Numbered from the stretch's first letter, positions 31,589 through 39,981 are shown. The stretch: 64,000 nt of DNA from Clostridiales bacterium (GCA_014799645.1 JAAVHQ010000004.1:6372-70371); one strand, 5' to 3'. Notes: a model not told the origin generated them from the sequence alone. Made by a program: numbers and translations.

Positions 31589-31969
31589 CGCAATAAGTTG
31601 TGTTTTTTTCATAGTTATGCTATAATATAAATACAAAGAATTTAAATGGGACGCAAACTATTTGCTACGGAAAAGAGAGTCATAGAAACTAATTAGAAGC
31701 CGAGAGTTTTTATGAATATTCTATTTGCAAATCATAAAACGATTGATATTGTCCTAACCACTCTGCCTCGGTTCAGATTTCGTCACCCGCACACAAGTGT
31801 ATTGGTCTAAAAGTATTCTAGCTTTCAGACCAATATTGTTATGTAATTTAGACTAATTTTAGTTGTAATAATGTTTCAATTGTACTATTCTTGGTACATT
31901 TGGCCATTTACAATATCTTGAAAGTGTGCCATAATATAGAAAATACTATAAAGAAAGGAGACAAATTAT
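31589..31969 (+). other. Noncoding prophage-island junction with promoter
   Basis: No gene was found. A sigma-A-like promoter TTGTGT (31598-31603), 17 bp, TATAAT (31621-31626) directs transcription into 31633-31743, which contains a GGGACGCAAAC word but no complete known RNA. Element R1 follows at 31744-31834. A second promoter, TTTACA (31907-31912), 17 bp, CATAAT (31930-31935), serves the HNH unit at 31970. The prophage right attachment site should lie in this stretch. Confidence 0.5.
31744..31834 (+). repeat. Island border element R1
   Basis: A diverged first subrepeat (31744-31761), a second subrepeat AGATTTCGTCACCCGCACAC (31775 onward) exactly 31 bp later, then a hairpin ATTGGTCTAAAAG / CTTTCAGACCAAT (31801-31834) with one mismatch. 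Same plan as R2 and R3. Confidence 0.7.
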
Positions 31970-32245
31970 ATGTTTCATAGATCTTACTATACGAAAGAGG
32001 GATATAAACAAATCTATAGACCTAATAGTTCGGAAGCAAGAGAAACTGGATATGCACCAGCACATCGTGTTATTGCGAGTAAAAAAATTGGAAGACCGTT
32101 ATTGCCAAACGAAGTAGTACATCATATTGATGGCAACAAAAAAAACAATCGTCCTAAAAATTTGCAAGTAATGACTCGTGCCGAACATAATAATTTGCAT
32201 GGATTAAATTTTAGGGGAAAGGGTAATAGACGTGGTCGCCATTGA
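31970..32245 (+). CDS. Small HNH protein
   Basis: A 91-residue protein with the HNH_3-type core: HRVIASK, then HHIDGNKKNNRPKNLQV and a terminal histidine in EHNN. It has a strong AAAGGAG site and its own promoter. Its last 14 bases overlap the next gene, which carries a second HNH core. It could be a partner or regulator of that protein. Homing-endonuclease and defence roles are both possible. Confidence 0.78.
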   Translation: MFHRSYYTKEGYKQIYRPNSSEARETGYAPAHRVIASKKIGRPLLPNEVVHHIDGNKKNNRPKNLQVMTRAEHNNLHGLNFRGKGNRRGRH

Positions 32246-33890
32246 TGAATATACACAAGAAAAAGATTGTATTTACAAACAAGAACATTATTCAGTTAGG
32301 GATAATGGTGCTGTTTTACGACATAATCCCAAAGGTCAAAACCCACGACCGTTAGATAATCAATGGACATTTGGCAAACTAAATGAAAAGACTGGTTATT
32401 TAGGAATAGCTTCAGTTCCTATACATAGGATAGTTGCTACTGCATTTCATGGCGAAGCGCCTACTAAACAACATGTCGTTGACCATATTGATACAAATAA
32501 GCATAACAATCGCCCAGAAAATCTAAGATGGTTAACAAGATTAGAGAATATACTATTAAATCCAATAACAGCTAAAAGAATTGCAATGGTTTGTGGTAGT
32601 GTAGTAGCATTTTTAGAAAATCCCTCTAGGTATAGGGATGAATTTAAAGATCCAAATTATAGTTGGATGGGGAGAGTTAGCCAAGAGGAAGCAAAGGTTT
32701 GTTTGGAACATTTGTTGTCGTGGGCAGAAAGCGATAAGAAGCCATCAGGAGGTACGTTGGGGGATTGGATATTTGAAAGAAATTCTAATAGGAATATAGA
32801 GAAAAAAGAAAACTTAAGTGCTACAGCAGATAAAGAGATAGTTGCCTCAAAGCAAGAATTACAAAAGGTAAGGACTAGGCAGGATATAAGGAGCAATCCG
32901 TTTGGTTTTGCTAGACCTGGCGAATCGGATATGGATAGTTCTATAGTTATGTATAAAAAACGAGATGAACTATTTGATAAGATTAAAAAGAGGCTAGATT
33001 TTGACAAAAAGTTGAGATTCCCCGAAATCAAAGTACCTACGGCAGGTAAAGGAATAACGATAAAAGAGTCTTGGATAGAAGAGATTCAGGACAGTGAAAT
33101 TCACTACGAAATGACGAAAAGGTCGCCTAAATCTATAATTTTGCATTGTGCTGGCAAGTCGTTTGCGCTAATAGTTCAAGTGCAAACTAATATAGATACA
33201 AATGAGATAGGGAGACTAAAAAAAGAGGGTCTAAACATAGTCGTGATTGATTTTTCATGGGCAAAAAAAGGTGTCACAGTAGAAGAAATAAAATATATAT
33301 TGGAAGATGATATCACTAAAAAGCGCTGGATATATCATGAAATGATTCAAAGAGAGGAAAAACGATTGCAGGATATTAGCGAGCCGATAAGTGACGCAGG
33401 GCAAGGAGTGTTACATTCTTATTATGCTTGTCCACTTATTTCAAATGGAGTTGAAGATGTTGAGTGTTGGTATTGTGATTATAGGATAAAGAGCAAAGAT
33501 TACGCGCCTTATGATTATTGTTTTGCAAAGTCGGGTGTTCAAACTTATCAAGACCTTTTATCTATTACAAACGTTGAAAAAGAAGACGGAAAAATAGTAA
33601 GTATTTCTTATAATAAAAACGGTGAAATGATTGTCAAAAAGTTTGACAAAGAAGTACAACTTCCTGGCAAAACAATGTTCCAATTATGGGGAGAAAGAAC
33701 TACAGATAAATTGGTTTGTCACAACATATATAGTGATTGGTATGTTTTAATAGAAGAAAACCCTAAATTGAGTTATGAAAAAAATGAAAAAGTATATGGC
33801 AAATTGGGAAGGAATCTGCAAACTTTAGAGCATTGCGAAATGCGAGAAATTTTTGGTGCAGATAGTTGTTATTGGGAGACTATTAAATAG
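32232..33890 (+). CDS. HNH domain fused to a long unknown region (possibly CoiA-like)
   Basis: A 552-residue protein. Residues 1-115 form a NUMOD/HNH_3-like module with HRIVATAFHG and VDHIDTNKHNNRPENLRWLT. Residues 120-270 are charged. Around 300-380 is a strand-rich block ending in KKRWIYHEMIQREEKRL that recalls the CoiA nuclease-like fold, but the expected catalytic acid of an E-x-Q/K motif appears as Val in VQVQ. The C-terminal part, with CPL and CWYCDY, is unknown. It forms a two-gene unit with the small HNH gene, isolated by R1 and R2. The function is not known; a defence role is inferred from neighbours. Confidence 0.68.
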   Translation: MVAIDEYTQEKDCIYKQEHYSVRDNGAVLRHNPKGQNPRPLDNQWTFGKLNEKTGYLGIASVPIHRIVATAFHGEAPTKQHVVDHIDTNKHNNRPENLRWLTRLENILLNPITAKRIAMVCGSVVAFLENPSRYRDEFKDPNYSWMGRVSQEEAKVCLEHLLSWAESDKKPSGGTLGDWIFERNSNRNIEKKENLSATADKEIVASKQELQKVRTRQDIRSNPFGFARPGESDMDSSIVMYKKRDELFDKIKKRLDFDKKLRFPEIKVPTAGKGITIKESWIEEIQDSEIHYEMTKRSPKSIILHCAGKSFALIVQVQTNIDTNEIGRLKKEGLNIVVIDFSWAKKGVTVEEIKYILEDDITKKRWIYHEMIQREEKRLQDISEPISDAGQGVLHSYYACPLISNGVEDVECWYCDYRIKSKDYAPYDYCFAKSGVQTYQDLLSITNVEKEDGKIVSISYNKNGEMIVKKFDKEVQLPGKTMFQLWGERTTDKLVCHNIYSDWYVLIEENPKLSYEKNEKVYGKLGRNLQTLEHCEMREIFGADSCYWETIK

Positions 33891-33902
33891 TGTTCCAAAA
33901 TC

Positions 33903-33998
33903 GATAGATTTTGTCATACACACTATCGTAAATGCGAGATTTTGTAATATACACACAAGTGTATCGGTCTAAAAGTCTTTTGACTATTAGACCTTTTT
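33903..33998 (+). repeat. Island border element R2 (with terminator hairpin)
   Basis: Subrepeat one AGATTTTGTCATACACAC (33906-33923), subrepeat two AGATTTTGTAATATACACAC (from 33937), 31 bp apart. Then GGTCTAAAAGTC (33966-33977), TTTT, GACTATTAGACC (33982-33993) and five T. It follows the HNH unit and could also terminate it. Confidence 0.75.
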
Positions 33999-34080
33999 CT
34001 TGATAATTTGAGCAAACCTTCAATTGAAGAGATATGATTAAGCTTAAATATATTTATATTTGTATAATTTTATAAAATAA

Positions 34081-34109
34081 TTGATTTAATTTATGTTTTT
34101 TGCTATAAT
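34081..34109 (+). promoter_or_regulatory. Sigma-A promoter of the Mrr-like gene
   Basis: TTGATT (34081-34086), 17 bp, TATAAT (34104-34109), with a short leader to the ATG at 34139. Confidence 0.75.
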
Positions 34110-34138
34110 TTAAAAGAAAATTCGTATCGAGGTGTAGC

Positions 34139-35020
34139 ATGGCAGTTAAAGTACCGACATTTGATAGTTTGATTAATCCTTGTTTTATGGCAATTAAAGC
34201 ATTGGGTGGCTCAGCGTCCAATGACGAAATATATGATGAGGTTGTAAGGCAGTTGGCATTATCTGAAACCGTATTAGCGGTACAACAACCCGGTCATTTG
34301 GCGATGTCAAAAGTTGCTTATAACCTTGCGTGGGCACGTACGTATTTGAAAAAATTTGGTGCTATTATTAATACTACACGTTCAATTTGGACAATTACTT
34401 CGGAATTTTCTGACGTCAAAGATGTTGACGCTCGTAAAGTTGTTGAATTTGTTAGAAATTTGGAAGCACAGTCTACAAACAAAAAGGCTCAACTAGAACA
34501 AAGAAAAATAGAGAAGGATTTAGTAGTCAGCGAAGATGAACAACCCGAAGAAATTTCTTCGTGGCGAATTCGGATGTTGGAAATATTGCAGAATATGAAT
34601 CCTTATGGATTTGAGCGATTTGTTCAATTACTGTTACGTAATTGCGGAATTGATAATGTAGAAGTGACAAAGAAATCTGGTGATGGTGGTATTGACGGTA
34701 CAGGACAATACAAATTAAGTGGCATTTTTAGTTTTAAACTTGCTTTTCAATGCAAAAGATATATTGGGAATGTTGGAAGTGGGGAAATAAGAGATTTCCG
34801 TGGTTCACTTTCAACGGATATTGAAAAAGCAATTTTTGTAACTACGGGAAATTTTAGTCCTGCTGCGAAAAGCGAAGCAAAGGCGCCGGGGAAGAAGTCG
34901 ATAGATTTGATGGATGGTGAAATGCTCATTGACAAAATAGCTGAGTTGAAATTGGGAGTTTCACCTAAAACAGTATACGAAATAGATGACAAGTTCTACG
35001 CACAATATAACGAAGCGTAA
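34139..35020 (+). CDS. mrr: Mrr-family restriction endonuclease (type IV-like)
   Basis: A 293-residue protein. Residues 1-100 are a winged-helix Mrr_N domain (FMAIKALGGSASNDEI... VAYNLAWARTYLKKFG). Residues 155-280 are the Mrr catalytic domain with FERFVQLLL, the active-site GDGGIDG near 181-187 and QCKRY near 203, a PD-(D/E)XK arrangement. Such enzymes cut methylated foreign DNA. That is notable beside a prophage carrying two methyltransferases. It has its own promoter and a GAGGTG site. Confidence 0.92.
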   Translation: MAVKVPTFDSLINPCFMAIKALGGSASNDEIYDEVVRQLALSETVLAVQQPGHLAMSKVAYNLAWARTYLKKFGAIINTTRSIWTITSEFSDVKDVDARKVVEFVRNLEAQSTNKKAQLEQRKIEKDLVVSEDEQPEEISSWRIRMLEILQNMNPYGFERFVQLLLRNCGIDNVEVTKKSGDGGIDGTGQYKLSGIFSFKLAFQCKRYIGNVGSGEIRDFRGSLSTDIEKAIFVTTGNFSPAAKSEAKAPGKKSIDLMDGEMLIDKIAELKLGVSPKTVYEIDDKFYAQYNEA

Positions 35021-35126
35021 GTATTGTTGAAATCGCTAAAAAGCTGACTAGGGGTATCTTATTTGTGGTCAGCTAATATGTATTATAGGAAGTAAAATGA
35101 AAAAGTAAGACATCATAGCATTTATC

Positions 35127-35155
35127 TTGAAATTAGTGAAAGAATATGATAAAAT
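35127..35155 (+). promoter_or_regulatory. Promoter of the helicase-DarT-ARH operon
   Basis: TTGAAA (35127-35132), 17 bp, TAAAAT (35150-35155). This places the transcription start near 35163 and argues that the helicase starts at the ATG at 35196, not at an in-frame TTG at 35127. Confidence 0.65.
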
Positions 35156-35195
35156 ATGTAAAACAGTATTTAACGCATTTGGAGAAATATTTTTA

Positions 35196-36599
35196 ATGGA
35201 ACCTAAAGGGAAGCAAAAAGATGTAGTTGATTTACCAGATAGTGGGCATTTCGTTGTACTAGGAACTGCAGGGAGTGGCAAAACTACGATGGCGCTTTTG
35301 AGAGCGAAGCATTTGGGAATTAAGTATCCTAATGCTTGCATTTTGCTTGTTACTTTTAATAGAGCGCTTATTTCTTATATGAAGAACCTAGGACTTAAGA
35401 TGCCTACAAATGTTAATATAGAAAATTATCATCATTTTGCGCGCGGATATCTTAATAGTCGAAGTAAAATGAATTTCAATTGTATTATTGATACAAATGA
35501 AAAGGAAAGTCTCGTAAGTGAAATTCTACTTGAATTTAGGAGCGCAAATCCTCAAATATCAACGTATAATCGTCCTGCAGAAGATTTTTTCAGCGAAATA
35601 ATCTTTATTCAGCAACAAGGCTTATCGGAATTGGAGTATCTTACAAAAGAGAGAATTGGGCGGGCTTCAGTAAATATTAGAAAAGAGAATCGTAAGTATT
35701 TTTACGAAGTGTATAAAGAATATATGTATAGACGGAGACTGCTTGGTAAGCTATATGATTGGGATGATATTGCTTCGGCAGTATTGGATGAGTTTAAGAT
35801 AGATTTATCAAGCCGAAAATATATGCATGTAGTGTTGGATGAGGGGCAGGATTTTTCGCCGCAAATGTTACGTTCGCTTATTGCTGCGATTCCACAAGAA
35901 GGAAGTTTTATATTTTTTGGTGATGTTAACCAACAAATTTATGGAAGCAGATTGTCATGGCGAGATGCAGGAATCAACATAAATCAATCGACTATTTGGC
36001 GGTTTAAGGATAATTTTAGAAACAGTTATGAAATATCTGCATTCGCATCTGCGCTTACAGAAAGTGAATATTGGCAAAAATCTGAAGATGCAGTTCTACC
36101 AGCAACGTCGCGTGCGGCAGGGCCATTGCCTGCTGTTATGCATTTTGACAATGAGAGTTTTGAAATAAAAACAGTTTGCGAATTAGCTCAAAAGCAAGCG
36201 ATTTCGGCAACAGTTGCGATAATTGTTCGCGATAGGACTGATGTTGCAAGAATTACTTCTTTAACTCGAAAAGCCAAAGAAATAAAAAGCGATAAGATTA
36301 TAGACTATTCATCTCCCGGTGTTTATGTAACTACATACCATTCGGCTAAGGGGTTAGAGTTTGATTATGTGTTTGTACCATTGTTGAGTTCAGACTATTT
36401 ACCAAGCAAAGAAAAAGTAGAATTAATGCCTAACAATAAAATAGAGATATTTGGGGATGAAATCAAATATTTGTATGTAGCTGTTACGCGAGCAAAGTAT
36501 GGTTTATTTTTGTCGTATTCAGGAATGCCATCATGCTTTATTCCGAAAGTTAAAGGCATATTTAATTTTAAGTATATGGGTGGAGATAGCAACAGATGA
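35196..36599 (+). CDS. SF1 UvrD/PcrA-like DNA helicase of a DarT-ARH operon
   Basis: A 467-residue superfamily 1 helicase. Walker A GTAGSGKTT is at residues 23-31, motif II VVLDEGQDF near 211-219, motif III FGDVNQQIYG near 240, motif V-like TTYHSAKGLEFDYVF near 385, and motif VI YVAVTRAKYG near 425. It is shorter than UvrD (about 720 residues), lacking most of the accessory 1B/2B parts. The ATG at 35196 has GGAG upstream. Its stop overlaps the DarT-like start by 4 bp (ATGA), so it is translationally coupled to that gene. A DNA-directed role in the same system is likely. Confidence 0.9.
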   Translation: MEPKGKQKDVVDLPDSGHFVVLGTAGSGKTTMALLRAKHLGIKYPNACILLVTFNRALISYMKNLGLKMPTNVNIENYHHFARGYLNSRSKMNFNCIIDTNEKESLVSEILLEFRSANPQISTYNRPAEDFFSEIIFIQQQGLSELEYLTKERIGRASVNIRKENRKYFYEVYKEYMYRRRLLGKLYDWDDIASAVLDEFKIDLSSRKYMHVVLDEGQDFSPQMLRSLIAAIPQEGSFIFFGDVNQQIYGSRLSWRDAGININQSTIWRFKDNFRNSYEISAFASALTESEYWQKSEDAVLPATSRAAGPLPAVMHFDNESFEIKTVCELAQKQAISATVAIIVRDRTDVARITSLTRKAKEIKSDKIIDYSSPGVYVTTYHSAKGLEFDYVFVPLLSSDYLPSKEKVELMPNNKIEIFGDEIKYLYVAVTRAKYGLFLSYSGMPSCFIPKVKGIFNFKYMGGDSNR

Positions 36600-37273
36600 G
36601 AATAGCATATGAGGTTTTGTTGAATCATAATGTGAATAGGTTATGTCATTTTACAAGATTTGTAACGCTAAAACATATTTTGGGAAGTGACGATGGAATT
36701 AAGGCACGCAATTTCGTAGATGGATTAGTGTCACGGCCTACGGATGGTGAAAGGTTTGATAGGGAAGAAGATTATATTTGTTGCTCAGTCGAATATCCCA
36801 ACACTTGGTATTTGGACAAAGTTCGCAATGATGACCCCATTTTCAAAGAATGGGCGGTTTTGTGTATTGATCCAAAGGCTCTATTAAATGCAACAGTTAA
36901 GTATAGTGCGTGTAATGCTGCTAGAGAATGTGGTGCTTATGTACATGATGAATCTTATGCTATCTCAGAACTGTATAATTCTCGATCGGTATTAGGATTT
37001 GAACGCTCAAGTGATATGTTGAAGTGCTGTCCTACAGACGGACAAAGCGAAATATTATTATATAAGAATATTCCGCGACAATATATAACTGGGATTTTAT
37101 TGCGTTCTGAAAATGCTGCAAAACAATTAATAGTGAGCTTTAAAACGTTAGAGATATCAGATACAGTTATTCCTCAAATATGGATAGCTCCTGAAGTTTT
37201 TGAGAAAAAAACTTGGAGTAATCTGGCGCGAATCGGGAAGCGACCAGAAGAAAAAATATATCGGAGGTTCTAA
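36596..37273 (+). CDS. DarT-like ADP-ribosyltransferase
   Basis: A 225-residue protein with features of the DarT (DUF4433) ADP-ribosyltransferase fold. It has an N-terminal RLCHFTRFVTLKHIL block with the NAD-binding His, then GIKARN, a YICCSVEYPNTWYL block, and near residue 152 a SEILLYKNIP motif carrying the likely catalytic Glu. DarT enzymes add ADP-ribose to thymidine or guanine in single-stranded DNA and are toxic unless reversed. Coupling to an ADP-ribosylglycohydrolase two bases downstream supports this. The assignment is by motif memory, not by search. Confidence 0.7.
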   Translation: MRIAYEVLLNHNVNRLCHFTRFVTLKHILGSDDGIKARNFVDGLVSRPTDGERFDREEDYICCSVEYPNTWYLDKVRNDDPIFKEWAVLCIDPKALLNATVKYSACNAARECGAYVHDESYAISELYNSRSVLGFERSSDMLKCCPTDGQSEILLYKNIPRQYITGILLRSENAAKQLIVSFKTLEISDTVIPQIWIAPEVFEKKTWSNLARIGKRPEEKIYRRF

Positions 37274-37275
37274 TT

Positions 37276-38808
37276 ATGTCAATTTTATATAACGATAAAT
37301 GTACTGGAGCTTTGCTTGCGGCAGCAATAGGTGATGCATTAGGATGGCCATTTGAGACTCGCGCAGGAAATAAGTGTAAAAAACCTGTTGCTAATGGACA
37401 ATTCCAAACATGGACAAGGCAGTCTGGAGGACGATTTTGGTCACACACCGAGACAATAGAGCGTGGTGAATACAGCGATGATACGCAGCTATTACTTGCT
37501 GTTGCTCGCAGTCTTCAATATGGAGATAAATGGAATCAATATTTTGTTAGGCAAGAATTACCATTTTGGTTGTCCTATGAACGTGGTGGTGGCAATGCCA
37601 TTAAGACGGCGGCAAGATTTTGGGAAAGGCACGGATGTCCTTGGAGCGAAACAAACGATTCAAAGGACGTTATAGCTTATTTCAATGCTGGGGCAAACGG
37701 CGTCGCTATGCGTATATTGCCGCACGTTATATATGGATTGGCTGATGATGATGTTGATTCATTGATGTCGGTGGTTATAAGAAACGGTATGTACACTCAC
37801 GGACATCCGCGTGCTTTGCTTGGCGCCACATGTTACGCTTACGCGCTATATATTGCAGGAAGAAAAACTGATTCTCTTGAATATGGTGAACTTGTTGATG
37901 CTGTATTGCAAGGACAAAGATACTGGGGTAAATTTCATAACGTGCTTCCAGAATGGATTGAAATTGGAAGCAAATCTTTACGAAGTGATTATATGTTTTT
38001 GTGGGAGGATACTGCAAGACAAATATGCGAAAACTTAAGACGAATGCAAACGGCTTTACAATCAGGGCTTTTGGATAATAGTGAAGAATTTTTAAAATCT
38101 ATAGGCTGTTTTTCACCTGCAACGAATGGCGCAGGTGATGTAAGCGCATTAACTGCAATCTACCTTGCATCTAAATATGCGGCAAATCCAAAACAGGGTA
38201 TTATGGTAGCAGCTTATCTAAAGAACTCAGATACAGATACAAACGCTTCAATGACAGGGGCTCTCTTGGGAATGATACAGGGTGTAGATTGGATTCCTTA
38301 CGAATGGCAAAAAGTACAAGACAATGAATATATATTAGAATTGTCGAATAAATTGTTGCAACATAGAGAAGATTCTATAGCATATACGAATAGCCAGCAA
38401 AATAATATCCAAGTACCAATCGGTAGTATATTTCCAATAGAACAGCCAAAGAAATGTCGTGGTTCAAATTATACTGTTACTATTCAAAAATATAAGACCG
38501 CATGGGGACAGACGCTTTATATAAAAAACTTCGATAAAAATAAAAACAAGCAAGAAGTTGAACAGTTGTCTTTTGATTTTAAGGAACTTCAATCAATCGA
38601 ATCGGGACATACTCAAAAAGCTATAAACAATGATGTTTTATTAATTTTGCAAGAATTGTTGTATATTGATAAAAAGATGTCATTGCCAAAACTTGTTAAA
38701 ATTTTGTCATTAATTTTGTCTACGGACTTATTAGATTCAGAAATTGCGGCACAAACGAAAACTAAAGAGAAAACTGTAACAAAAATTCGTGAAAATTGTC
38801 ACAAATAA
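37276..38808 (+). CDS. ADP-ribosylglycohydrolase with C-terminal HTH-like region
   Basis: A 510-residue ADP-ribosylglycohydrolase (ARH/DraG family). GALLAAAIGDALGWPFE is at 11-27, the metal-binding YSDDTQ at 66-71, and the second metal motif SDTDTNASMTGALLG near 317-331, all intact. The domain ends by about 350. Residues 380-450 are a linker or small domain. Residues 460-510 contain LLDSEIAAQTKTKEKTVTKI, which looks like a helix-turn-helix. The likely job is to remove ADP-ribose placed by the DarT-like protein, as an antitoxin or defence shut-off, and perhaps to repress the operon. Its GGAGG site lies inside the end of the preceding gene. Confidence 0.88.
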   Translation: MSILYNDKCTGALLAAAIGDALGWPFETRAGNKCKKPVANGQFQTWTRQSGGRFWSHTETIERGEYSDDTQLLLAVARSLQYGDKWNQYFVRQELPFWLSYERGGGNAIKTAARFWERHGCPWSETNDSKDVIAYFNAGANGVAMRILPHVIYGLADDDVDSLMSVVIRNGMYTHGHPRALLGATCYAYALYIAGRKTDSLEYGELVDAVLQGQRYWGKFHNVLPEWIEIGSKSLRSDYMFLWEDTARQICENLRRMQTALQSGLLDNSEEFLKSIGCFSPATNGAGDVSALTAIYLASKYAANPKQGIMVAAYLKNSDTDTNASMTGALLGMIQGVDWIPYEWQKVQDNEYILELSNKLLQHREDSIAYTNSQQNNIQVPIGSIFPIEQPKKCRGSNYTVTIQKYKTAWGQTLYIKNFDKNKNKQEVEQLSFDFKELQSIESGHTQKAINNDVLLILQELLYIDKKMSLPKLVKILSLILSTDLLDSEIAAQTKTKEKTVTKIRENCHK

Positions 38809-38837
38809 AATATTCTTGTGTTAAATTAGTTGGGTAT

Positions 38838-38925
38838 AGATTTTGTCATACACACATTTCAAAACGATAGATTTCGTAATATACACACAAGAATAACGGT
38901 CTAAAAGTCGGAAGACTTTTAGACC
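38838..38925 (+). repeat. Island border element R3
   Basis: Subrepeat one AGATTTTGTCATACACAC (from 38838), subrepeat two AGATTTCGTAATATACACAC (from 38869), again 31 bp apart. Then a perfect 12-bp hairpin GGTCTAAAAGTC (38898-38909), GGAA, GACTTTTAGACC (38914-38925). It closes the defence operon. Confidence 0.75.
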
Positions 38926-38990
38926 ATGTTTCTTTATATAGTTAGTTGGAGACAACAATTTCTAATATATAATATAAATTAGAATTAATA

Positions 38991-39019
38991 TTGATAAATT
39001 ATTATCATTGTGATAATAT
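38991..39019 (+). promoter_or_regulatory. Promoter of the two-span membrane protein gene
   Basis: TTGATA (38991-38996), 17 bp, TAATAT (39014-39019). Confidence 0.5.
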
Positions 39020-39078
39020 GTAAATATTAAGATGGGTAATGTCGAAAATCGACTATACGTTTTGAAAGGAATCATCTA

Positions 39079-39981
39079 ATGAACAAAATGGAAAACGACA
39101 AAGGATATGATAAAGAATTAGACTATCTTGATCTAGATGACGAACTTGATCAAGATGGCAACATATTGCCGGAAAAGACAGAGTTGACGGAAGATTTAAT
39201 CAGCGGAGACAAAGACGCAAAAAAAATCGTAGAGTCATTATATAAAAATCTAAGTTTCGCATATGGTATTTATGAACCACAACACCTTCTAGGAGCGTTG
39301 AAATATTTATCGTATTCAGTATCAATATTGTTTTTTCTAACGAGTATATTTTTAGTCGTTTCTATGCTGGTGATAAGAATAGATCGATCTCAAATTCCAA
39401 TGATGGTAGCTCCGGCAATATTATGTTTATTTTTCGGGATATTTTCTATGTATTTTTTTATAACAAGAGATCAAGCCCGAAAAGTATGGTGGTATAAAGA
39501 TTCGAAAAAAACTATAGCAATATATAAGTCTGCGAGAAAATCGGAAGAAAGTGATATTATTATATACGTAAATAAGAATTATCAATACCGTTATTATCAC
39601 AAAAAGCAGGAGTGGAAGAAGAATAGGTCGCAGTGTATGGATACGAGATTGTTATTCAAGCATCTAAACGGCAAATTGAGAATAGAAAATCATAAGAACG
39701 GTGACGTGGAGATATATACGCGCAATCCATCCTTGTATTCATTTTACAACGAAGAAGCCAAGCAAAAATCTGCAAGTATATTAATTCGTGATGGGATTCC
39801 TAATTATATTGAGCATTGGTATGACTCGGCAGAACAAGGTAGAAGTAACGTGAGCGAACGTTTTGAATTTCTTGAAATCAACACTGATAGATACGTAGAA
39901 ATACCAAAATCATTTATTACGTTTTGTCAAGTGCAAAGAATAGAGCCATTACAAGAAAATGAACATTTACGTTATGTATAA
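39079..39981 (+). CDS. Two-span membrane protein of unknown function
   Basis: A 300-residue protein with a very acidic N-terminus (residues 1-50), two membrane helices around 78-101 and 108-130, and a basic, tyrosine-rich cytoplasmic part of about 170 residues. No family was recognised. It has an AAAGGA site. It is the first gene after border element R3 and may be the first host gene beyond the accessory island or its last member. Confidence 0.72.
   Translation: MNKMENDKGYDKELDYLDLDDELDQDGNILPEKTELTEDLISGDKDAKKIVESLYKNLSFAYGIYEPQHLLGALKYLSYSVSILFFLTSIFLVVSMLVIRIDRSQIPMMVAPAILCLFFGIFSMYFFITRDQARKVWWYKDSKKTIAIYKSARKSEESDIIIYVNKNYQYRYYHKKQEWKKNRSQCMDTRLLFKHLNGKLRIENHKNGDVEIYTRNPSLYSFYNEEAKQKSASILIRDGIPNYIEHWYDSAEQGRSNVSERFEFLEINTDRYVEIPKSFITFCQVQRIEPLQENEHLRYV

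Larger units (their letters stand above)
1..31640. mobile_element. Right-hand part of an HK97-like siphovirus prophage
   Basis: A continuous series of phage genes in canonical order runs from a primase-helicase through HNH nuclease, TerS, TerL, portal, U35-type protease, HK97-fold capsid, connectors, tail tube, tape measure, baseplate proteins, fibre and holin-like proteins to two tandem large serine recombinases. The left end (repressor, early genes, attL) is outside the window. The right end is not exactly placed: it should fall between the second recombinase stop at 31588 and the first accessory genes at 31970. The structural genes look intact, but no endolysin was recognised. Confidence 0.93.

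Noticed and set aside
31646..31710. GGGACGCAAA as part of a c-di-GMP-I riboswitch
   Set aside because: The obligatory upstream half and the P2 stem are absent; only one conserved word matches.
34996..35126. AGCTGAC/GTCAGCT hairpin as terminator of the Mrr gene
   Set aside because: The loop is 19 bases and no T run follows, so termination is not convincing.
31744..38925. R1-R3 as integron attC sites
   Set aside because: No tyrosine integron integrase, no GTTRRRY/RYYYAAC core pairs, and the units are multi-gene operons with own promoters.
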